DNA from: Fidelibacterota bacterium
Lineage (GTDB): Bacteria; Pseudomonadota; Alphaproteobacteria; Rhodospirillales; Rhodospirillaceae
Reading direction: 5' to 3'
DNA: 64,000 nucleotides
Assembly (NCBI GenBank): GCA_947472795.1
Contig: CANJBL010000002.1
Location: forward strand, 1-64,000
The position numbers were made by a program, and so were the translations under genes. The notes beneath the pieces are model-generated. The model did no database searches. It saw only the letters and a list, made by a program, of their open reading frames with translations, and was not told the DNA's origin. Position 1 is the stretch's first letter. Every line of letters begins with the position of its first letter. Below are positions 1 through 9,104 of the stretch, one piece after another.

Positions 1-204
1 GAGCACTACAACCACCACCGCTACCATGAGAGCTTGGAAAACCTAACCCCGGCGGACGTCTACTTAGGCAGGGGCCAGGCGATTCTGCAGGAACGACACC
101 GCATCAAACGGAAAACCATCGAACATCGTAGTGGCGGAGAGAGAGGGATTCGAACCCTCGGTATCGGTTTCCCAATACACTGGTTTAGCAAACCAGCGCC
201 TTAA
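1..204 (+). pseudogene. IS3-family transposase (OrfB) C-terminal fragment
   Basis: The frame is open from the window edge. Its first 43 or so codons (1-130) read like the end of an IS3-family DDE transposase: EHYNHHRYHESL, then LTPADVYLGRGQAIL, then ERHRIKRKTIEHR. That is the extreme C-terminus of the rve integrase domain. Similarity stops exactly where the tRNA-Ser 3' end begins (132); beyond that the frame is only the antisense of the tRNA and stops at 202-204. The native last few residues therefore seem to be missing, so the element looks broken at this end. How much of it lies upstream cannot be seen. Family assignment is from the recognisable motif; the break point is seen directly. Confidence 0.75.
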
Positions 205-223
205 GCCACTCGGCCATCTCTCC
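132..223 (-). tRNA. tRNA-Ser(GCT)
   Basis: On the minus strand a 92-nt class II tRNA folds with acceptor GGAGAGA/TCTCTCC, discriminator G and an encoded CCA. The anticodon stem CTGGT/ACCAG encloses loop TTGCTAA, giving anticodon GCT (codons AGC/AGU). A long variable arm (GTATTGG..CCGATAC) and a T arm with GGTTCGAATCC are visible. The transposase fragment joins directly at the CCA end. Confidence 0.97.
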
Positions 224-349
224 AGCGCCTGGACAACAGGCGGCCTCGCGGCACGCGACGTCCATAGAAGGAGGCGGAACATGGCCGCTCCCTCCCCTGT
301 TGTCAACCCGGCCTGGGGGGGGCTAAAAGGCGCGCTTTGGGGCGTCTTT

Positions 350-1114
350 ATGTTGCAAAAATCGGTGGCCTTTCAATCTAACTCAATGCGTTCGGGTGTC
401 CTTCGCGCAGGCGCTTTTACGTTCGGCCTGTGCGCGGCCGCGCCCAGTTTTGCGGACGACACCCTGCCGCTCGGCTGGCACACGGAAGTAGCCTTGGGCG
501 GCAGCCTCGCCACGGGAAACACCGACCACCAGGCACTCGATCTGGAGAGCAAGGTCCGGTACCGCACCGAGCACCGCGAGGACGTATACCGCCTCATGGG
601 CGATATGGCCCGCGATAACGGGACCGTCACGGCCGAACGGGCGGAAGCTTCAGGCCAGAGCAACTACGACATCTCGAAGGACAAGCTCTATATCTTCGGA
701 TTCGCGCGGTATAGCCGCGACCGCTTTTCGGGTTTCCATTATGAAGCCGAACTTGGCCCTGGAGTCGGTTATCGTTTCGTACGCACCGACCGGCTCACCT
801 TCGCGGTGGAATTCGCTCCCGGTTATCGCCACGGTGAACTCCGTGGCACAGGGCGCGGTGATGATCAGATCTTCGCCCGAGGGACGGCCAGCTTGGACTA
901 CAAACTGTCCGATTCCGCCAAGCTCACAAATGAGCTTGTATTTACTGGCGACAGCGAACGCATAAAGACGGAAGACACGCTTGCGGTGACCAGCACGCTG
1001 ATCCGTGACATCGCCATGCGGTTGTCGGTGAACGCGCGCTACAATTCCAACCCGCCTCTCGCCATCAAAAAGACCGACACGCTGAGCAAAGTCTCGCTCG
1101 TTTACGCGTTTTAG
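350..1114 (+). CDS. DUF481 family outer-membrane protein
   Basis: The 254-residue product has an N-terminal signal sequence (hydrophobic AGAFTFGLCAAAPSFA followed by DD) and alternating amphipathic strands typical of a DUF481 (YdiY-like) beta-barrel. LGGSLATGNTD near the mature N-terminus and a C-terminal LVYAF ending in Phe fit an outer-membrane barrel. Function in the family is unknown. The open frame extends upstream to 131, but that part is antisense tRNA translation and is excluded. ATG 350 is chosen; ATG 386 would give a tighter 23-residue signal peptide and is equally possible. It ends tail-to-tail with the GST gene, the stop codons interlocking in TTAG. Confidence 0.85.
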   Translation: MLQKSVAFQSNSMRSGVLRAGAFTFGLCAAAPSFADDTLPLGWHTEVALGGSLATGNTDHQALDLESKVRYRTEHREDVYRLMGDMARDNGTVTAERAEASGQSNYDISKDKLYIFGFARYSRDRFSGFHYEAELGPGVGYRFVRTDRLTFAVEFAPGYRHGELRGTGRGDDQIFARGTASLDYKLSDSAKLTNELVFTGDSERIKTEDTLAVTSTLIRDIAMRLSVNARYNSNPPLAIKKTDTLSKVSLVYAF

Positions 1115-1737
1115 CGCGGCGGAATTTGCATGCCCTTCTGAACCGCAGGACGTGCGGCAAGCACGTCCGCCCAGCGCTTCACGTTCGCCCAACTCTCAAT
1201 GCTCTCAAGGTAGGTTTCCGCCGAGCGCACCCACGGATAACACGCGATATCGGCAATGGAGTAGTTGGAACCAGCCAAGTGCGCATTGGTACTCAGCTGC
1301 TTATCCATCACACCCAGAATGCGTTTGCTCTCGTTGGTATAGCGGTTGATGCCGTAGGGAATCTTTTCCGGGGCAAATCGCCCGAAGTGGTTCATCTGCC
1401 CGAACATCGGGCCCACGCTGGCCATCTGGAAGAACAGCCATTCCATCACGGTGGTGAACCCGCGCGGATCGGTTGGCAGAAGTGGGCTTTTCGTTTTCTG
1501 GGCGAGATAGACAAGAATTGCGCCGGATTCAAAGACCGCCATAGGCTTGCCGTCCGGCCCTTCGCTATCAACGATCGCAGGGATTTTGTTGTTCGGGTTG
1601 ATGGCGAGGAACTCAGGTTTGAATTGTTCATCCTTCGTGATGTTGACGATGCGCACCTGATAAGGAAGCTTCACTTCCTCCAGCATGATGGAAACCTTGA
1701 AGCCGTTCGGCGTGGGAAAGGTATAAAGATCGATCAT
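1111..1737 (-). CDS. Glutathione S-transferase, Nu-class-like (YfcG/YghU type)
   Basis: The 208-aa protein has an N-terminal thioredoxin-fold GST domain (about 1-85) and an all-helical C-terminal domain (about 90-205). The N-terminus LYTFPTPNGFKVSIMLEE contains the TPNG signature seen in E. coli YfcG/YghU, which use a Thr/Asn site, bind two GSH or GSSG and act as disulfide-bond oxidoreductases. NPNNKIPAIVD carries the cis-Pro, and FESGAILVYLA carries the Glu-Ser that contacts the glutathione gamma-Glu. A cytosolic redox role is inferred from the subgroup. It lies just downstream of the gat cluster on the same strand, 22 bp after the small membrane protein gene. Confidence 0.88.
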   Translation of the reverse strand: MIDLYTFPTPNGFKVSIMLEEVKLPYQVRIVNITKDEQFKPEFLAINPNNKIPAIVDSEGPDGKPMAVFESGAILVYLAQKTKSPLLPTDPRGFTTVMEWLFFQMASVGPMFGQMNHFGRFAPEKIPYGINRYTNESKRILGVMDKQLSTNAHLAGSNYSIADIACYPWVRSAETYLESIESWANVKRWADVLAARPAVQKGMQIPPR

Positions 1738-1759
1738 GGTCTAAGCCCTTTGAATTGAA

Positions 1760-2344
1760 TCAACGACAGGCGTCGGGCGGCACATCTTGAGCCACCGATA
1801 CAACATAGATACCGTCCTTGCTGGTGGCGGTGAATATGGCCTGCGCGCGGCTGAACCCGCCAAGGCGGGCCAGAGCGTGCAAATCGCCCCAGAACGTGAA
1901 GAAAAGCTGAGCATCCACGACCGTATTGTCTTTCAGCAAAACGACAAGCTGATACCGAGCATCGCGCTTCAGCTCAGCGGCCAGAGCGTTCATGTTGTCT
2001 TTGGGCCAGACAGCTCCAGATAAAACCAGATCGGCACCAAGGTCGCCGCCTGAACCCACAACAACCAGACGGTCCCACGGCAATCTCACGGTTTTCGTCA
2101 CGCATATATACGGTGAGTCAGCCAGACCACGCGGGCTGGCTTGACGAGCGTCCTCGGGTAGTTTGGCATTCGGGTCGATGGCCGCACGAAGAGCGATGTC
2201 CTGCGCAAAATCATGCATCCAGACCGCCGGGATATAGGGCTTATAAAGGAACCAGCCGGCGATCAGAACAAAGCCAAAACCAAGAACGAGCAGCGTGCCG
2301 GTGCGCACAGTCTGGCCGCTCTCGCTTGGCCTATTCTGAGGCAT
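1760..2344 (-). CDS. Hypothetical single-pass membrane protein downstream of gatB
   Basis: The 194-residue product has a polar N-terminus, one clear transmembrane helix (about 17-35, LLVLGFGFVLIAGWFLY) and a predicted periplasmic domain. I do not recognise the family. The soluble part contains YICVTKTVRLPWDRLVVV and repeated aliphatic strands, and ends in PPDACR. Its ATG overlaps the gatB stop in TGATG, so it is probably translationally coupled to the amidotransferase genes; that position says little about function. The extracytoplasmic domain contains only two cysteines. Confidence 0.7.
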   Translation of the reverse strand: MPQNRPSESGQTVRTGTLLVLGFGFVLIAGWFLYKPYIPAVWMHDFAQDIALRAAIDPNAKLPEDARQASPRGLADSPYICVTKTVRLPWDRLVVVGSGGDLGADLVLSGAVWPKDNMNALAAELKRDARYQLVVLLKDNTVVDAQLFFTFWGDLHALARLGGFSRAQAIFTATSKDGIYVVSVAQDVPPDACR

Positions 2345-3801
2345 CAGGACTCCAGCTTCTTTTTAAGAAGCTCTGAACACACGCCCGGGTTAGCTTTGCC
2401 TTGGGTAGCCTTCATAACCTGCCCCACAAACCAGCCCATGAGCTGAACTTTTCCGGAGCGGTACTGTTCCACCTTATCGGCATTCTCAGCCATGATCTGG
2501 TCGATGGCTGTGTCGATGGCGCCGGTATCGGTGATCTGCTTCAAGCCCTGTTCAGCGACGATGGCATCAGCATCCTTACCGGTTTCGGCCATGGTCTCGA
2601 AGACATCCTTCGCCATGCGCGACGACAGGGTGTTGTCGGAAATCAACTGCAGCAGCCGGCCGAGGTTCTTGGCACTGATCGGGCTTTCGGTGATGGGAAT
2701 GCCGCGCGCATTCAGCAGCCCGAACAGATTGGTGCTGACCCAGTTATTCGCGAGCTTGGCATCGACACCTTGGGCCGCCTCTTCGAAATACAGCGCGTTC
2801 TCCTGCTCAGCCACCAGCACGCCAGCATCATAAGCTGACAAGCCGTGGTCCTTCATGAACCGCGCTTTCTTGTCGTCCGGCAGCTCTGGCAACGTCGAGG
2901 TGATTCCGGCGATAAAAGCATCATCGAATTCCAACGGTAGAAGATCGGGATCGGGGAAATAGCGATAATCGTGCGCCATTTCTTTCGAGCGCATCGCGCG
3001 CGTCTCGTTCTTATTGGAATCGTACAACCGCGTTTCCTGATCGATCTTACCGCCGCTTTCCCACACATCAACATGACGCATGGCTTCATGTTCAATGGCT
3101 TGCATCACAAAACGCACGGAATTCACGTTCTTGATCTCGCAGCGCGTGCGCAATTCTGTCGATCCTACAGGGCGCACCGACACGTTGGCGTCGCAGCGCA
3201 TGGAACCTTCTTCCATATTGCCGTCGCAAGTGCCGAGATAGCGCAGAATGGAGCGCAGCTTCTTGAGGTAAAGGCCAGCTTCTTCCGGGGAGCGCAGATC
3301 GGGTTTGGAGACGATCTCCATGAGCGCAACACCCGACCGATTCAAGTCGATGAAAGACTTGGTGGCATGCATGTCATGCACGGACTTTCCGGCGTCCTGT
3401 TCGAGGTGCAGGCGTTCGATGCCAATGGAGCGCGTCGAGCCATCGGGCATATCGAGCACAAGGATGCCTTCTCCGACGATGGGCATATCGTATTGGCTGA
3501 TCTGGTAGCCCTGCGGCATATCGGCGTAAAAATAATTCTTGCGCGCAAAGATGCTGCGTTTGTTGATCTTGGCCTTAAGGCCCAGACCCGTTCGCACCGC
3601 CTGCTGCACACAATGCGCGTTGATCACCGGCAGCATGCCCGGCATGCCGGCGTCGATGAACGAGACTTGCATGTTGGGCTCGGCGCCGAAATCAGCCGAA
3701 GCGCCTGAGAACAGCTTCGCCTTAGAGATCACCTGGGCATGAACTTCCAGCCCGATCACCACTTCCCATTCGCCGGTGTCACCCTTGATGATGTAACTCA
3801 T
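2344..3801 (-). CDS. gatB: Aspartyl/glutamyl-tRNA amidotransferase subunit B
   Basis: The 485-aa GatB is the tRNA-binding kinase/transamidase subunit of GatCAB. It activates the misacylated Glu or Asp on tRNA-Gln/tRNA-Asn with ATP so that ammonia from GatA converts it to Gln/Asn. The N-terminus [12 protein letters not shown] and the stretches [16 protein letters not shown] and [12 protein letters not shown] are family signatures. The C-terminal YqeY/tail domain ends in [18 protein letters not shown] 3801 is chosen because it follows a good Shine-Dalgarno (GAAGGTG) and overlaps the gatA stop as ATGA. An upstream in-frame extension to 3852 lies inside gatA and is not needed. Confidence 0.97.
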   Translation of the reverse strand: MSYIIKGDTGEWEVVIGLEVHAQVISKAKLFSGASADFGAEPNMQVSFIDAGMPGMLPVINAHCVQQAVRTGLGLKAKINKRSIFARKNYFYADMPQGYQISQYDMPIVGEGILVLDMPDGSTRSIGIERLHLEQDAGKSVHDMHATKSFIDLNRSGVALMEIVSKPDLRSPEEAGLYLKKLRSILRYLGTCDGNMEEGSMRCDANVSVRPVGSTELRTRCEIKNVNSVRFVMQAIEHEAMRHVDVWESGGKIDQETRLYDSNKNETRAMRSKEMAHDYRYFPDPDLLPLEFDDAFIAGITSTLPELPDDKKARFMKDHGLSAYDAGVLVAEQENALYFEEAAQGVDAKLANNWVSTNLFGLLNARGIPITESPISAKNLGRLLQLISDNTLSSRMAKDVFETMAETGKDADAIVAEQGLKQITDTGAIDTAIDQIMAENADKVEQYRSGKVQLMGWFVGQVMKATQGKANPGVCSELLKKKLES

Positions 3802-5267
3802 GGAGTCACCTTCAAGAACGGAAACTGTGCGGCGTCTTCCAGAACCTGGCAAACGCGGAACATGGTTTCTTCGTCCCAGCGCTTAGTCAGCACCTGCAGA
3901 CCCAGCGGCAAGCCGTCGCTGTTCAATCCCGCCGGCACGGACGCGCCGGGAATTCCGGCAAGGGAGGCCGGTACCGTGAATACGTCGTTGAGATACATTG
4001 CGACGGGGTCGTCCTGCGGATCGTTCACACCGAAAGCAGGCGTGGGCGCGGTGGGCGTCAGGATGGCATCGACTTTCTCAAAGGCTTCAGTGAAGTCGCG
4101 GGCAATAAGGGCCCGGACCTTCTGAGCCTTCAGGTAGTAGGCATCGTAATAGCCCGCCGAGAGCACATAAGTACCGATGAGAATGCGGCGCTTGACCTCA
4201 GTGCCGAAACCGGCGGCGCGGGTCTTGGAATACATCTCGTCCAGCGACTTGCCTTCGACACGCTGCCCGAAACGCACGCCGTCGTAGCGCGCGAGGTTCG
4301 AGGAGGCTTCCGCAGGCGCCACGATATAATAAGTAGGCAACGCGGTTTTGGTGTGCGGCAGGCTGATATCGACAATGGTGGCGCCCGCATCCTTCATCCA
4401 CTGAATGCCGCAATCCCACAGGGCGGCTACTTCAGTGTTAAGACCATCAGGGCGATATTCTTTCGGAATGCCGATCCGCAAGCCCTTTACGCCTTGGCCC
4501 AGCACAGCCTCGAAGTCGGGGACCGCCATAGGTGCCGACGTAGAGTCCTTCGGATCATGACCGCACATGACCTTCAGCATGATGGCCGCATCGCGAACCG
4601 TGCGCGTCATGGGTCCCGGCTGGTCGAGCGAGCTGGCGAAAGCCACAACGCCCCACCGCGAGCATCGGCCATACGTCGGTTTCACACCCACAATGCCGCA
4701 GAAAGAGGCCGGCTGGCGGATGGACCCACCCGTGTCGGTACCGGTCGCACCCATGGCGAGATAGCCCGACACCGCGGCGGCGGAGCCGCCAGAGGAGCCG
4801 CCCGGTACAAGGTCGTCGCTGCGGGTCTTGGCTTTCCATGGGCTCTTCACCGCGCCAAAGAAGCTGGTGAGGTTCGAGGACCCCATGGCGAATTCGTCGA
4901 GGTTGAGTTTGCCGAGCATGACGCTACCCGCGTCACGCAGCTTCTGCGTTACCGTGCTTTCATAGGGCGGCACAAAACCTTCAAGGATGTGCGAACCTGC
5001 GGTGGTCTGCACCCCTTCGGTGCAGAACAGATCCTTGATGCCGAGCGGAATACCTTCGAGAGCACCGCTCTTGCCGGAGGCGAGGCGCGCATCGGATTCC
5101 TTCGCGCGCGCAACGGCAACGTCCGGCGTCATAGCTATAAAGGCATTGAGATGCTTATGGCGGTCCATGGCCGCGAGATGAGCTTGCGTCAGCTCAACGG
5201 CGGTGAATTCTTTTTTGGCCAGTTTGTCGCGGGCCGTAGCGATGGTCAGCGCGGTGAGATTGGTCAC
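3798..5267 (-). CDS. gatA: Aspartyl/glutamyl-tRNA amidotransferase subunit A
   Basis: This 489-aa amidase-signature protein is the glutaminase subunit of GatCAB. The Ser-cisSer-Lys triad is visible: the Lys in [14 protein letters not shown] (about residue 77), the cis-Ser in [14 protein letters not shown] and the nucleophilic Ser in [15 protein letters not shown]. Full length. Its presence shows that this bacterium makes Gln-tRNA and/or Asn-tRNA indirectly. It follows gatC by 3 nt and overlaps gatB by 4 nt. Confidence 0.97.
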   Translation of the reverse strand: MTNLTALTIATARDKLAKKEFTAVELTQAHLAAMDRHKHLNAFIAMTPDVAVARAKESDARLASGKSGALEGIPLGIKDLFCTEGVQTTAGSHILEGFVPPYESTVTQKLRDAGSVMLGKLNLDEFAMGSSNLTSFFGAVKSPWKAKTRSDDLVPGGSSGGSAAAVSGYLAMGATGTDTGGSIRQPASFCGIVGVKPTYGRCSRWGVVAFASSLDQPGPMTRTVRDAAIMLKVMCGHDPKDSTSAPMAVPDFEAVLGQGVKGLRIGIPKEYRPDGLNTEVAALWDCGIQWMKDAGATIVDISLPHTKTALPTYYIVAPAEASSNLARYDGVRFGQRVEGKSLDEMYSKTRAAGFGTEVKRRILIGTYVLSAGYYDAYYLKAQKVRALIARDFTEAFEKVDAILTPTAPTPAFGVNDPQDDPVAMYLNDVFTVPASLAGIPGASVPAGLNSDGLPLGLQVLTKRWDEETMFRVCQVLEDAAQFPFLKVTP

Positions 5268-5270
5268 GCC

Positions 5271-5558
5271 CTACTCCACCACTTTTGGCACGCCAAAGAA
5301 CCCATCTTGCGGATCGGGCGCGTTGGCCAGCACTTTGTCGCGCTGTCCGCCGTCGGTGACCTTGTCGGAACGCCAGGGAAGCTTCAGGTCCGTGCCGCCG
5401 CTCATGGGAGCAACCGCGTCGGTGTTCACCTCCGCAAGCTGTTCGATCCATTTCAGGATGCCCGAAAGCGTTTCGGCCGTGGCCTCAAGCTCCGCCTCCG
5501 GCACCTCAATGCGGGCCAGGGTGGCTATCCTCCGAACGGTGGCTTTATCGAGCGACAT
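5271..5558 (-). CDS. gatC: Aspartyl/glutamyl-tRNA amidotransferase subunit C
   Basis: The 95-residue GatC wraps around GatA and stabilises its complex with GatB. The N-terminal VRRIATLARIEVPEAEL, the central ILKWIEQLAEVNTDAV and the C-terminal LANAPDPQDGFFGVPKVVE (DGFFxVPKV) are the family hallmarks. It is the first gene of the minus-strand gat operon and is divergent from ruvX; the 75-bp gap between them must hold both promoters. Confidence 0.96.
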   Translation of the reverse strand: MSLDKATVRRIATLARIEVPEAELEATAETLSGILKWIEQLAEVNTDAVAPMSGGTDLKLPWRSDKVTDGGQRDKVLANAPDPQDGFFGVPKVVE

Positions 5559-5633
5559 CCGTTAAAACTCTCCAAAATCCCGGCTTTAACACAGCATTTT
5601 TGGGAGCCGGGCGGGAGTTGGGTAACATCCACT

Positions 5634-6107
5634 ATGGCGATCTGCAAGCCCAGCGAACTGAAAGCAAAATTGGCCCGGAATCAGACCATTCTGGGCCTGG
5701 ACCTGGGCACAAAAACCATCGGCCTAGCCCTGTCGGACACCAGTTTCCTGGTGGCTTCGCCGCTGACAACCATCTCCCGCCGCAAGTTCACCCAGGATGC
5801 CACTGAACTGGAAACCGTCATCGCTAAATATAATGTAGGGGCCCTTGTGCTGGGCCTGCCCATCCAGATGGACGGCACCGAGGGCCCGCGAACCCAGGCG
5901 ACGCGGTCTTTTGCCGCTGAGTTCCTGAAACGGGTCGATATGCCTATAGCTTTCTGGGACGAACGCCTATCTACAGCCGCTGTGCAGCGTATGCTGACGG
6001 ATGAGGCCGATCTCTCGCGCAAACGCCGGGCTGAAATTGTGGATAAAGCGGCCGCGGCTTACATCCTGCAGGGCGCTTTGGACTCTCTGCGAAATACAGC
6101 CTGTTAG
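5634..6107 (+). CDS. ruvX: Putative pre-16S rRNA processing nuclease YqgF/RuvX
   Basis: The 157-aa RNase H-fold protein has GLDLGTKTIGLALSD with the first catalytic Asp, LVLGLPIQMDGTEGPR, the FWDERLSTAAV acidic motif and a C-terminal DKAAAAYILQGALD. In E. coli YqgF takes part in 16S rRNA 5' maturation; a Holliday-junction resolvase role was proposed earlier from homology. The frame is open for about 1.3 kb upstream because it mirrors gatA, but similarity starts only near ATG 5634, close to the family's usual length. No strong Shine-Dalgarno was seen. Confidence 0.93.
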   Translation: MAICKPSELKAKLARNQTILGLDLGTKTIGLALSDTSFLVASPLTTISRRKFTQDATELETVIAKYNVGALVLGLPIQMDGTEGPRTQATRSFAAEFLKRVDMPIAFWDERLSTAAVQRMLTDEADLSRKRRAEIVDKAAAAYILQGALDSLRNTAC

Positions 6108-6157
6108 CCCTCCTTCCGGCTTGCCCTTCCCATCCCTCACCCCTATAGTCCGCGCTC

Positions 6158-7129
6158 ATGCGTGACCCGGCTTTTCCGCACCGTCACCTCCTCGGTATCG
6201 AGGGGCTTACACCCGCAGAAATCAATTATTTACTGGATCTTTCGGACCGCTACGTCGATGTGAATCGCGGCGCCGAGAAGACCAGTTCGGTTCTGGCGGG
6301 CCGCACAATCGTCAACCTCTTCTTTGAAAACTCAACCCGTACGCGTACGTCCTTCGAATTGGCGGCGAAACGCCTCGGCGCCCATGTCATCAACATGCAG
6401 GTGGAGACCAGCTCCGTCGCCAAAGGCGAAACCCTGATCGACACAGCGGTCACGCTGAACGCCATGCATCCCGACGTACTGGCCGTTCGCCACCCTGACT
6501 CTGGTGCGGTGAAACTGCTGGCTGACAAAGTGAACTGCGGCGTCGTCAACGGCGGCGACGGAAGTCACGAACACCCGACCCAGGCACTGCTGGATGCCCT
6601 GACAATCCGCCGGCGCAAAGGCCGGCTCAACGGCTTGCTGGTGGCGATTTGCGGCGATGTACTGCATAGCCGCGTCGCACGCTCGAACTTCCTTTTACTT
6701 TTGACCATGGGTGCCCGCGTACGCATTATCGCGCCCCGCACCCTGATCCCCAGCGCCGTAGACCGCCTGGGCGTGGAAGTCTTCACCGACATGAACGCCG
6801 GCCTTAAAGGCGTGGACATCGTCATGATGCTGCGCGTGCAGAACGAGCGCATGCGCGGCAGCTTCATCCCCTCGATCCGCGAATACTTCCACTTCTTCGG
6901 TCTTGATCGCGACAAGCTGGCACAGGCCAAGCCCGACGCACTCATCATGCACCCCGGCCCCATGAACCGCGGCACGGAGATTGACTCCGACGTGGCGGAC
7001 GACGTGGAGCGCAGTGTCATCCGCGAACAGGTGGAACTGGGCGTTGCCGTCCGCATGGCCGTGCTGGAAGTTCTGGCCAAGAATGCCATGGCCAATAGCG
7101 CCAGCAGCCTGAAGAGGACTGGCTCATGA
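6158..7129 (+). CDS. pyrB: Aspartate carbamoyltransferase catalytic subunit
   Basis: The 323-aa PyrB condenses carbamoyl phosphate and aspartate, the first committed step of pyrimidine synthesis. The carbamoyl-phosphate loop STRTRTSFE spans about residues 59-67. The second domain carries [15 protein letters not shown], a hinge-proximal [10 protein letters not shown] and the C-terminal [12 protein letters not shown]. No regulatory pyrI follows. Instead pyrB overlaps a dihydroorotase-like gene by ATGA, the arrangement of ATCase/DHOase-homologue complexes in Pseudomonas and relatives. Confidence 0.97.
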   Translation: MRDPAFPHRHLLGIEGLTPAEINYLLDLSDRYVDVNRGAEKTSSVLAGRTIVNLFFENSTRTRTSFELAAKRLGAHVINMQVETSSVAKGETLIDTAVTLNAMHPDVLAVRHPDSGAVKLLADKVNCGVVNGGDGSHEHPTQALLDALTIRRRKGRLNGLLVAICGDVLHSRVARSNFLLLLTMGARVRIIAPRTLIPSAVDRLGVEVFTDMNAGLKGVDIVMMLRVQNERMRGSFIPSIREYFHFFGLDRDKLAQAKPDALIMHPGPMNRGTEIDSDVADDVERSVIREQVELGVAVRMAVLEVLAKNAMANSASSLKRTGS

Positions 7130-8472
7130 GCATTACAAAGCCAGGCCGCATCGCCTACATCAATGCCCGCATTCTCGATCCCGCTTCAGGGTTTGACGGC
7201 CCTGGCGAACTTCTGACCAGCGGCGAAGAAATTGTCGATGTGGGCCGCAAGCTTTTCGATGGGAAGCCGCCGTCCGATGTAACGGTCGTGGATTGCGAGG
7301 GGCAATGCCTCGCGCCCGGACTTGTGGATATGCGCGTGCAATTGCGCGAGCCGGGAGAAGAGCACAAGGAAACATTGGAGAGCGCCAGCGAAGCAGCGGT
7401 CGCCAGCGGCGTCACCACCATGGTGTGCTTGCCCAACACCAACCCCATCATGGACGACGAACCGACACTTGAGTTCGTAGCCCGGCGCGCTCGTATGCTT
7501 GCGCTGACCAAGGTCTATTGCTACGGCGCCGTGACTAAGGGTTTGCTGGGTAAGGAACTGGCGGAAATGGGCTTGCTCGCGGAAGCCGGCGCGCTCGCCT
7601 TCACCGACGCCACGCGCGCGATTGCCGATGCACAAGTCATGCGCCGTGCGCTTCAATACTGCGCCACTTTCGGTCTGATGATTGTACAGCATCCGGAAGA
7701 GCCAACGCTAGCCACAGGCGTCATGAACGCCGGCGAGATCGCCACACGCATGGGCCTCGCAGGCGTACCGCGCGAAGCCGAGATCATCATGCTGGAACGC
7801 GACATTCGCCTCGTGGCCATGACCAATGGGCGCTATCACGCAGCACATATCTCGACCGCCGACAGTGTCGAGATCATCGCGCGCGCCAAGGCCGACGGGC
7901 TTAAAGTCACCTGCGATACAGCACCCTTCTACTTCGCCCTAAATGAGTTGGCCGTCGGCGACTATCGCACCTTCGCTAAACTCTCGCCGCCTGTGCGCGC
8001 GGAGGCAGATCGGTTAGCTATCGTCGAAGGTCTGAAGAATGGCGTGATCGACGCCATCGCCAGCGATCATTCGCCTCAGGATTCTGATAGCAAACGCCTG
8101 CCTTTCCCGCAGGCCGCTTTCGGCGGCAGCGGACTGGAAACATTGCTGGCGGTCTCGCTGGATTTACACCACAACGGCGATATGAGTTTGCTCGACGTGC
8201 TGCGCCGCCTGACAGTTGCGCCTGCGGAACTGCTGGGCCTCGAAGCCGGGCGGTTGGCCAAGGGTCGCAAGGCTGACCTCACCATCTTCAATCCGGATGA
8301 AGGCTGGAAGGTCATTGCCGACAATTTCAAATCCAAGTCGAAGAACTCACCCTTCGATGGACGCCCCGTCCAGGGTCGCGTGCTCCGTACGGTCGTGGAC
8401 GGCCGCACAGTCTTTAATCTCATGGCCGACGCTCACCCACGCGCCGGGGCAAAAAAAGCGCAGGCGCGATGA
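7126..8472 (+). CDS. Dihydroorotase-like protein, HxH metal motif lost (PyrX-type)
   Basis: The 448-aa protein has the amidohydrolase TIM-barrel layout of class I dihydroorotase: [16 protein letters not shown], then a [13 protein letters not shown]-like strand, [26 protein letters not shown] and a C-terminal beta-sandwich with [16 protein letters not shown]. The two His of the strand-1 D-x-H-x-H motif are replaced: residues 68-72 read D-M-R-V-Q. Asp of AFTDA, His of IVQHPEEP, His of HAAHIS and Asp of ASDHS remain. Pseudomonas PyrC' shows that such homologues can be catalytically dead partners holding ATCase together. I infer the same here, which implies that a true dihydroorotase lies elsewhere. 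Overlaps: ATGA with both pyrB and plsY. Confidence 0.9.
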   Translation: MSITKPGRIAYINARILDPASGFDGPGELLTSGEEIVDVGRKLFDGKPPSDVTVVDCEGQCLAPGLVDMRVQLREPGEEHKETLESASEAAVASGVTTMVCLPNTNPIMDDEPTLEFVARRARMLALTKVYCYGAVTKGLLGKELAEMGLLAEAGALAFTDATRAIADAQVMRRALQYCATFGLMIVQHPEEPTLATGVMNAGEIATRMGLAGVPREAEIIMLERDIRLVAMTNGRYHAAHISTADSVEIIARAKADGLKVTCDTAPFYFALNELAVGDYRTFAKLSPPVRAEADRLAIVEGLKNGVIDAIASDHSPQDSDSKRLPFPQAAFGGSGLETLLAVSLDLHHNGDMSLLDVLRRLTVAPAELLGLEAGRLAKGRKADLTIFNPDEGWKVIADNFKSKSKNSPFDGRPVQGRVLRTVVDGRTVFNLMADAHPRAGAKKAQAR

Positions 8473-9095
8473 TCGCCGGCTTTCCCGCCTGGATGTTCGC
8501 GAGCGCCGTTGTCGCCGGTTACGTTCTCGGTTCCATTCCCTTCGGCTTGTTGCTTACGCGCCTTGCGGGCCTTGGTGATATCCGCGCCATCGGCTCGGGC
8601 AATATCGGCGCGACGAATGTCCTGCGCACCGGCCGCAAGGGTCTCGCGATCGGCACGTTAGTTTTGGATGGAGGCAAAGGCGCTTTAGCCGTCTTGCTTG
8701 TCAAAGCATTCATGAGTGCGGACGCCAATGTTCTTGCACTCACCGCCGGCGCAGCCGCTGTTGGTGGCCACAACTTCCCGGTCTGGCTAAAGTTCAAAGG
8801 CGGTAAAGGTGTCGCCACAACCTTCGGGCTGATGCTCGCGGCGGCGCCGGTTGTCGGCGTCATGGCCTGCACCACTTGGCTGGTCATTGCTTTCATTTTC
8901 CGCATCTCGTCCCTGGCGGCTTTGGTGGGATTAGCCCTCGCACCGCTCTATGCCTTGCTGCTCGGTTACCCCGAAGAAGCCGTCGCTTTTGCGGTCCTGG
9001 GTGTTCTCGGATGGATCCGCCATGGCGCCAATCTGCGCCGCCTGATCAAGGGCGAAGAGCCGCGCATTGGCACGACATCAGCCGCGAAGCCTTAA
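8469..9095 (+). CDS. plsY: Glycerol-3-phosphate acyltransferase PlsY
   Basis: The 208-aa integral inner-membrane enzyme transfers acyl from acyl-phosphate to glycerol-3-phosphate, giving lysophosphatidate. The three cytoplasmic motifs are present: LGSIPFGLLLTR with IRAIGSGNIGATNVLR, then VGGHNFPVWLKFKGGKGVATTFG, then the C-terminal RHGANLRRLIKGEEPRIG. Five or so hydrophobic helices are visible. It overlaps the upstream gene by ATGA and is followed 9 bp later by dprA. Confidence 0.96.
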   Translation: MIAGFPAWMFASAVVAGYVLGSIPFGLLLTRLAGLGDIRAIGSGNIGATNVLRTGRKGLAIGTLVLDGGKGALAVLLVKAFMSADANVLALTAGAAAVGGHNFPVWLKFKGGKGVATTFGLMLAAAPVVGVMACTTWLVIAFIFRISSLAALVGLALAPLYALLLGYPEEAVAFAVLGVLGWIRHGANLRRLIKGEEPRIGTTSAAKP

Positions 9096-9104
9096 GGCTC
9101 TCCC

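Noticed and set aside
131-349. Open frame upstream of the DUF481 gene running through tRNA-Ser
   Set aside because: The segment is antisense of the tRNA (MAEREGFEPS-type sequence) plus non-conserved sequence, a common spurious translation.
4353-5633. Long plus-strand frame in front of ruvX
   Set aside because: It is the mirror of gatA/gatC; RuvX similarity begins at 5634.
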